NCBI GenBank assembly: GCA_036244855.1
Contig: BQKZ01000002.1
Location: forward strand, 314,775 to 378,774
Length of the DNA stretch: 64,000 bases
Origin: Temnopleurus reevesii
Taxonomy: Eukaryota; Echinodermata; Echinoidea; Temnopleuroida; Temnopleuridae
Direction: 5' to 3'
In this document: one piece after another, positions 54,200-64,000 of the stretch
How positions within the stretch are numbered: position 1 is the stretch's first letter
Layout: the number at the start of each line of letters is the position of its first letter
Made by a program: the position numbers and the translations under genes
The notes under the pieces: model-generated
Database searches by the model: none
What the model saw: the letters and a program-made list of their open reading frames with translations, nothing else
Told to the model about the DNA's origin: nothing

Positions 54200-57052
54200 T
54201 GTTACTATGTTGAGATAAATCTATGTCCATACAACAGTCAAGTTAGCATAACAGTTCATAAAATCACTCATAAAATGCCCATTCAACATGAGGTGGGAGG
54301 GTGGCTGCATCAGTGAATTTCTTTTCAAGGAAGGGTATCATTTAAGAAAGTAAAATTTGTAATTAGAATGTGCATACCATCAAACTTCGTCCCCCATGAA
54401 AATATAAAAAGTTCTGTCCACCTCCAGTTTGGACACAATATATGACTTTGTCTAAAACCAAAGATGACAATCTTATCTTCATATCACAATCTCTAGTCTC
54501 AATTATACTTCTAGAAATACAATGTATCCTTTCATTGACAAGTACACCAGTGACATCATATTAAATAATGTTCTCATGGTTGCCTGCTCTAAACAATCCT
54601 CCCTTCACTAAGATACTGTGACTGACCTAGACAACCTCTTGGATAACATATTTGCACAGTGTTAGCCAGCAATGTTGAATATATGTTTACATAGTGAATT
54701 TTCTGCATATCATTTTATACTATAGGTATTAATCTGTCAATTGACAGACCAAATCGAGAGAAAATAAATATTTTGCACATTGATACTATGATTTATACAA
54801 GGCACAATTCTGACTGAAGAATATCTATTTCTTTCCTTTAAATGAAAATGAATTGAAACTTTAAAGCATTTTGTGTGCAATTGAAAGGAAAGAGGGATTT
54901 ACATGAAGTTCAAAACACTCTGTAAAAGTTGGGCTTACAAAACATGCTATAAGGGAAAGCACAAATTCAACCAATTGGGAATTGGTATGGACAAGAAAAA
55001 TATATTGAGATAAACTAGATACAAGCAATGACATCAACTGGGCAAAATCAAATCTTCCTCTCGCACTAGTCAAGAACTGCAAGCCATAATATGAAAGAAA
55101 AATAATGATAAAAATCCACAAAACGAACATAATACATACATACACACACAAGGCACATCATTATTTCACTTTCCTTATGAAAAACAAAATTGTGAAACTA
55201 CTACAAAAACATACATTTGGTAAAACAATCATTCCTGTTGATATGTATTAATGAAAGATTTCAAAGTTAAAAATGTCCTTTTATAAGCAAAGTGCCTCAA
55301 ATTAACATACGTTTTCCAGGCCATTTTAGAACCTATTGTTCATTCACTTCATCAAAGGAAAAACCTGAAGTAACAAACTGAATGAAAAAAATACTAAAAT
55401 AGTTTGGAAAACTTGACCACCTGCAATAAAAAATAATGAATACTTTAATTGTCTTATATCCAAATCTAGTGCATATTTAGAATATACTGAAAAATTGAAA
55501 CTCTATTCCCATTCATCAAAGGAAGGAGAGACAAATTTTCTAAATGTGCAGTTTTTGCAAACATATTTCCTAGGTGAAAGCACAATACATGAGAAAGTTA
55601 CATTTGTCTTTATCCCTTTGCAATAGAGTGGACTATCTACATTGGTATTTGATTTTTCTTTAATTTAGAGTCATTTCCATTATTCTCAGTACCGGACTGA
55701 TTATGTTTTTCAGTCATATATTAGTATTAAAGTATTAAAAGGAAGCAACACACTCCCATTTCTCTTGTGAATCTTTGGATTTCTCCACATAAAACCTACA
55801 ACTAAAATTTAACACCAATATGATTCAAAAGTAGTGATGACATCAAATTAATATACACAGCTAATAAATATATAACATTTAAATATATCCATAAACTCTA
55901 CAATGATGCAGTCTATCAAAGACAAAAAGAAGAAAATAATAATAATAATAAATAGCAAATAATGACTGCTACAAGAAATACACCATTAGACTCTTTTTGG
56001 TGTTCTTATTTACAAGTAATAACTCACATTTCATGGATGTATGTATAAACACTGCATGAAAAATGTGTAGTAAAGACTGCATTGTTTTGTGAGAGTTTAA
56101 GCGGTAGGAACCACTCAACATATAGTCAGTCAACTGCAGTTAGCTTAAAAAAATCATACTGTCTCTCTAATCACACATCTACTGCATTGTGTTCATGATA
56201 ATCATTGAAGTCACAACAAAAGCCATCCTACATATAAATATATTACAGCAACCCACTCTTCCAAATCTCTGTTCCCACTCACATTCAACCCTCATCTATT
56301 CAAAGTATGTATGTTGACACAAAAATAACCATCCCCACTTGCAAGTATTGGCATGAATTTTAGGAGCAGTTGAATTGAAAAATAGAGAGCGACTGAATAA
56401 ATAAAGACAAAGTTTAATTTAATTTTGCCTCCAGCTGTAAATTTGTACACTATTTTGTAAGGTAAAGGTTGAGATTTGATAGGAGCTTTGACCAGATGCA
56501 CTCTATTTCATCATGGCAGACCTTTGTGCCACAAGGCATGTGGAGGATAGAGGAGATTAACCCATCGACTACTGTCTTATTAACACCAATGGGCTATGTA
56601 CAGAGACCATCTGATTTGAGAGGCAAAAGGTTAATTACTTGTGATAATCTCTTGGGGTCAAAGCAACTAATTTTCTAGGAACAGTCAAAATAGTGGGAAA
56701 ATGGGAAACTTTCTTTCAAATTTATGAATAGATATCTGACTGCTATCCTTTAAAATCTCTGGCAATAAAAATGCTTTCATTGTAGATCTCATTGATCAGT
56801 GTTGAACTACAGTGTCATTATATGGAAAAGTAGTGATAAGATGCATGCTTTCTCAGACACATAATGGCATAGTTTGGGGAGTGTCCATATTGAATAAAAA
56901 GTTTGCATAATACTAGATATGATGGCATTCCCATGACCATTCATCACTACTCTTCCATATAATTGTACTAGAGTTCCATGATAAGGGGATGCCCTCATTC
57001 ATAGAGAGCCATAGAAAGGTTTCTGTAGATTAGAGTTGTCGTCCTGGATCCC
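54200..57052 (-). other. PP1 3' flank, probably including a long 3' UTR
   Basis: No coding exon recognised. AT-rich, with few inverted-repeat elements compared with the rest of the window, which fits a 3' UTR of the minus-strand phosphatase gene. The ORFs here (for example at 54861 and 56469) show no family features. The 3' end of the transcript cannot be placed from sequence alone. Confidence 0.35.
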
Positions 57053-63785
<6,733 letters not shown>

Positions 63786-64000
63786 TCATTGTACAGGTGT
63801 ATAAAATGTACATTTGCACATAATGTGACCATGAATAAAACACACATGTATATCAAAGAGCATTACTTAAAGATATATTCTGGTATTTGTTAAAAAAATA
63901 AAATGAATGTTCACAGAATCGCACAAAATGTGAGAAGAATGTTCAGAACTATGAATAAATAATATGTGCCAAAGTGTTTTGCAAGAAAATGTATAATGGC

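Noticed and set aside
56469..56678. 69-aa plus-strand ORF in the PP1 3' flank as a small gene
   Set aside because: No family features, no splice context, and it lies antisense in a probable 3' UTR.

Overview
The window looks like animal nuclear DNA, most likely from an echinoderm and probably a sea urchin. It is AT-rich, with short conserved exons separated by long introns that have GT/AG boundaries. Miniature inverted-repeat elements, tRNA-derived SINEs and the palindrome TACATGTA are abundant. The species is inferred from repeat style and gene similarity, not proven. No prokaryotic or organellar architecture is present, and most open reading frames are chance ORFs in repeats, introns or UTRs.

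Three protein-coding genes can be reconstructed exon by exon. (1) 3-hydroxyanthranilate 3,4-dioxygenase (HAAO) lies on the minus strand from 37611 to 23669. It has nine coding exons that join without frame breaks into 302 codons plus a stop; exon 5 is present twice. (2) A catechol O-methyltransferase-like gene lies on the plus strand from 43640 to 46819. Three coding exons are visible and the 5' exon or exons are not identified. (3) The C-terminal part of protein phosphatase 1 catalytic subunit, beta-like, lies on the minus strand from 63748 to 57053. Six exons are visible and the 5' exons lie beyond the right edge. Three tRNA-Ser(GCT) genes are at 38.4 kb (+), 49.2 kb (-) and 51.3 kb (-).

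Layout: 1-1.0 kb is a broken transposon-type gene interrupted by a small inverted-repeat element. From 1.0 to 14.9 kb there is no recognisable coding sequence, only repeats and one SINE. A GC-richer block at 14.93-15.2 kb looks like the promoter and first non-coding exon of a minus-strand transcript (CRE, E-box, two strong splice donors). From 15.7 to 23.6 kb there is a cluster of inverted-repeat elements around a 565-bp assembly gap. From 23.7 to 37.6 kb is HAAO, whose introns carry a palindromic Tc1-type element, other inverted-repeat elements, a repeat array with nuclear-receptor-like half sites and a GC-rich poly(A)-tailed insert. From 38 to 43.6 kb are a tRNA, pyrimidine tracts, a SINE and an unrecognised broken coding segment with inverted relatives. 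From 43.6 to 47.2 kb is the COMT-like gene. From 47 to 57 kb are repeats and two duplicated tRNAs, and from 57 to 64 kb is PP1.

HAAO (kynurenine pathway, toward NAD) and the COMT-like enzyme (methylation of catechol-type compounds) are transcribed divergently, but nothing in the sequence shows co-regulation. I found no convincing new multi-gene system. The most useful leads are the duplicated HAAO exon next to a single-N join, the Tc1-type foldback element with paired internal repeats, the candidate promoter at 15 kb, the unrecognised coding relic at 40.5-40.8 kb and the GC-rich retro-insert in HAAO intron 1.
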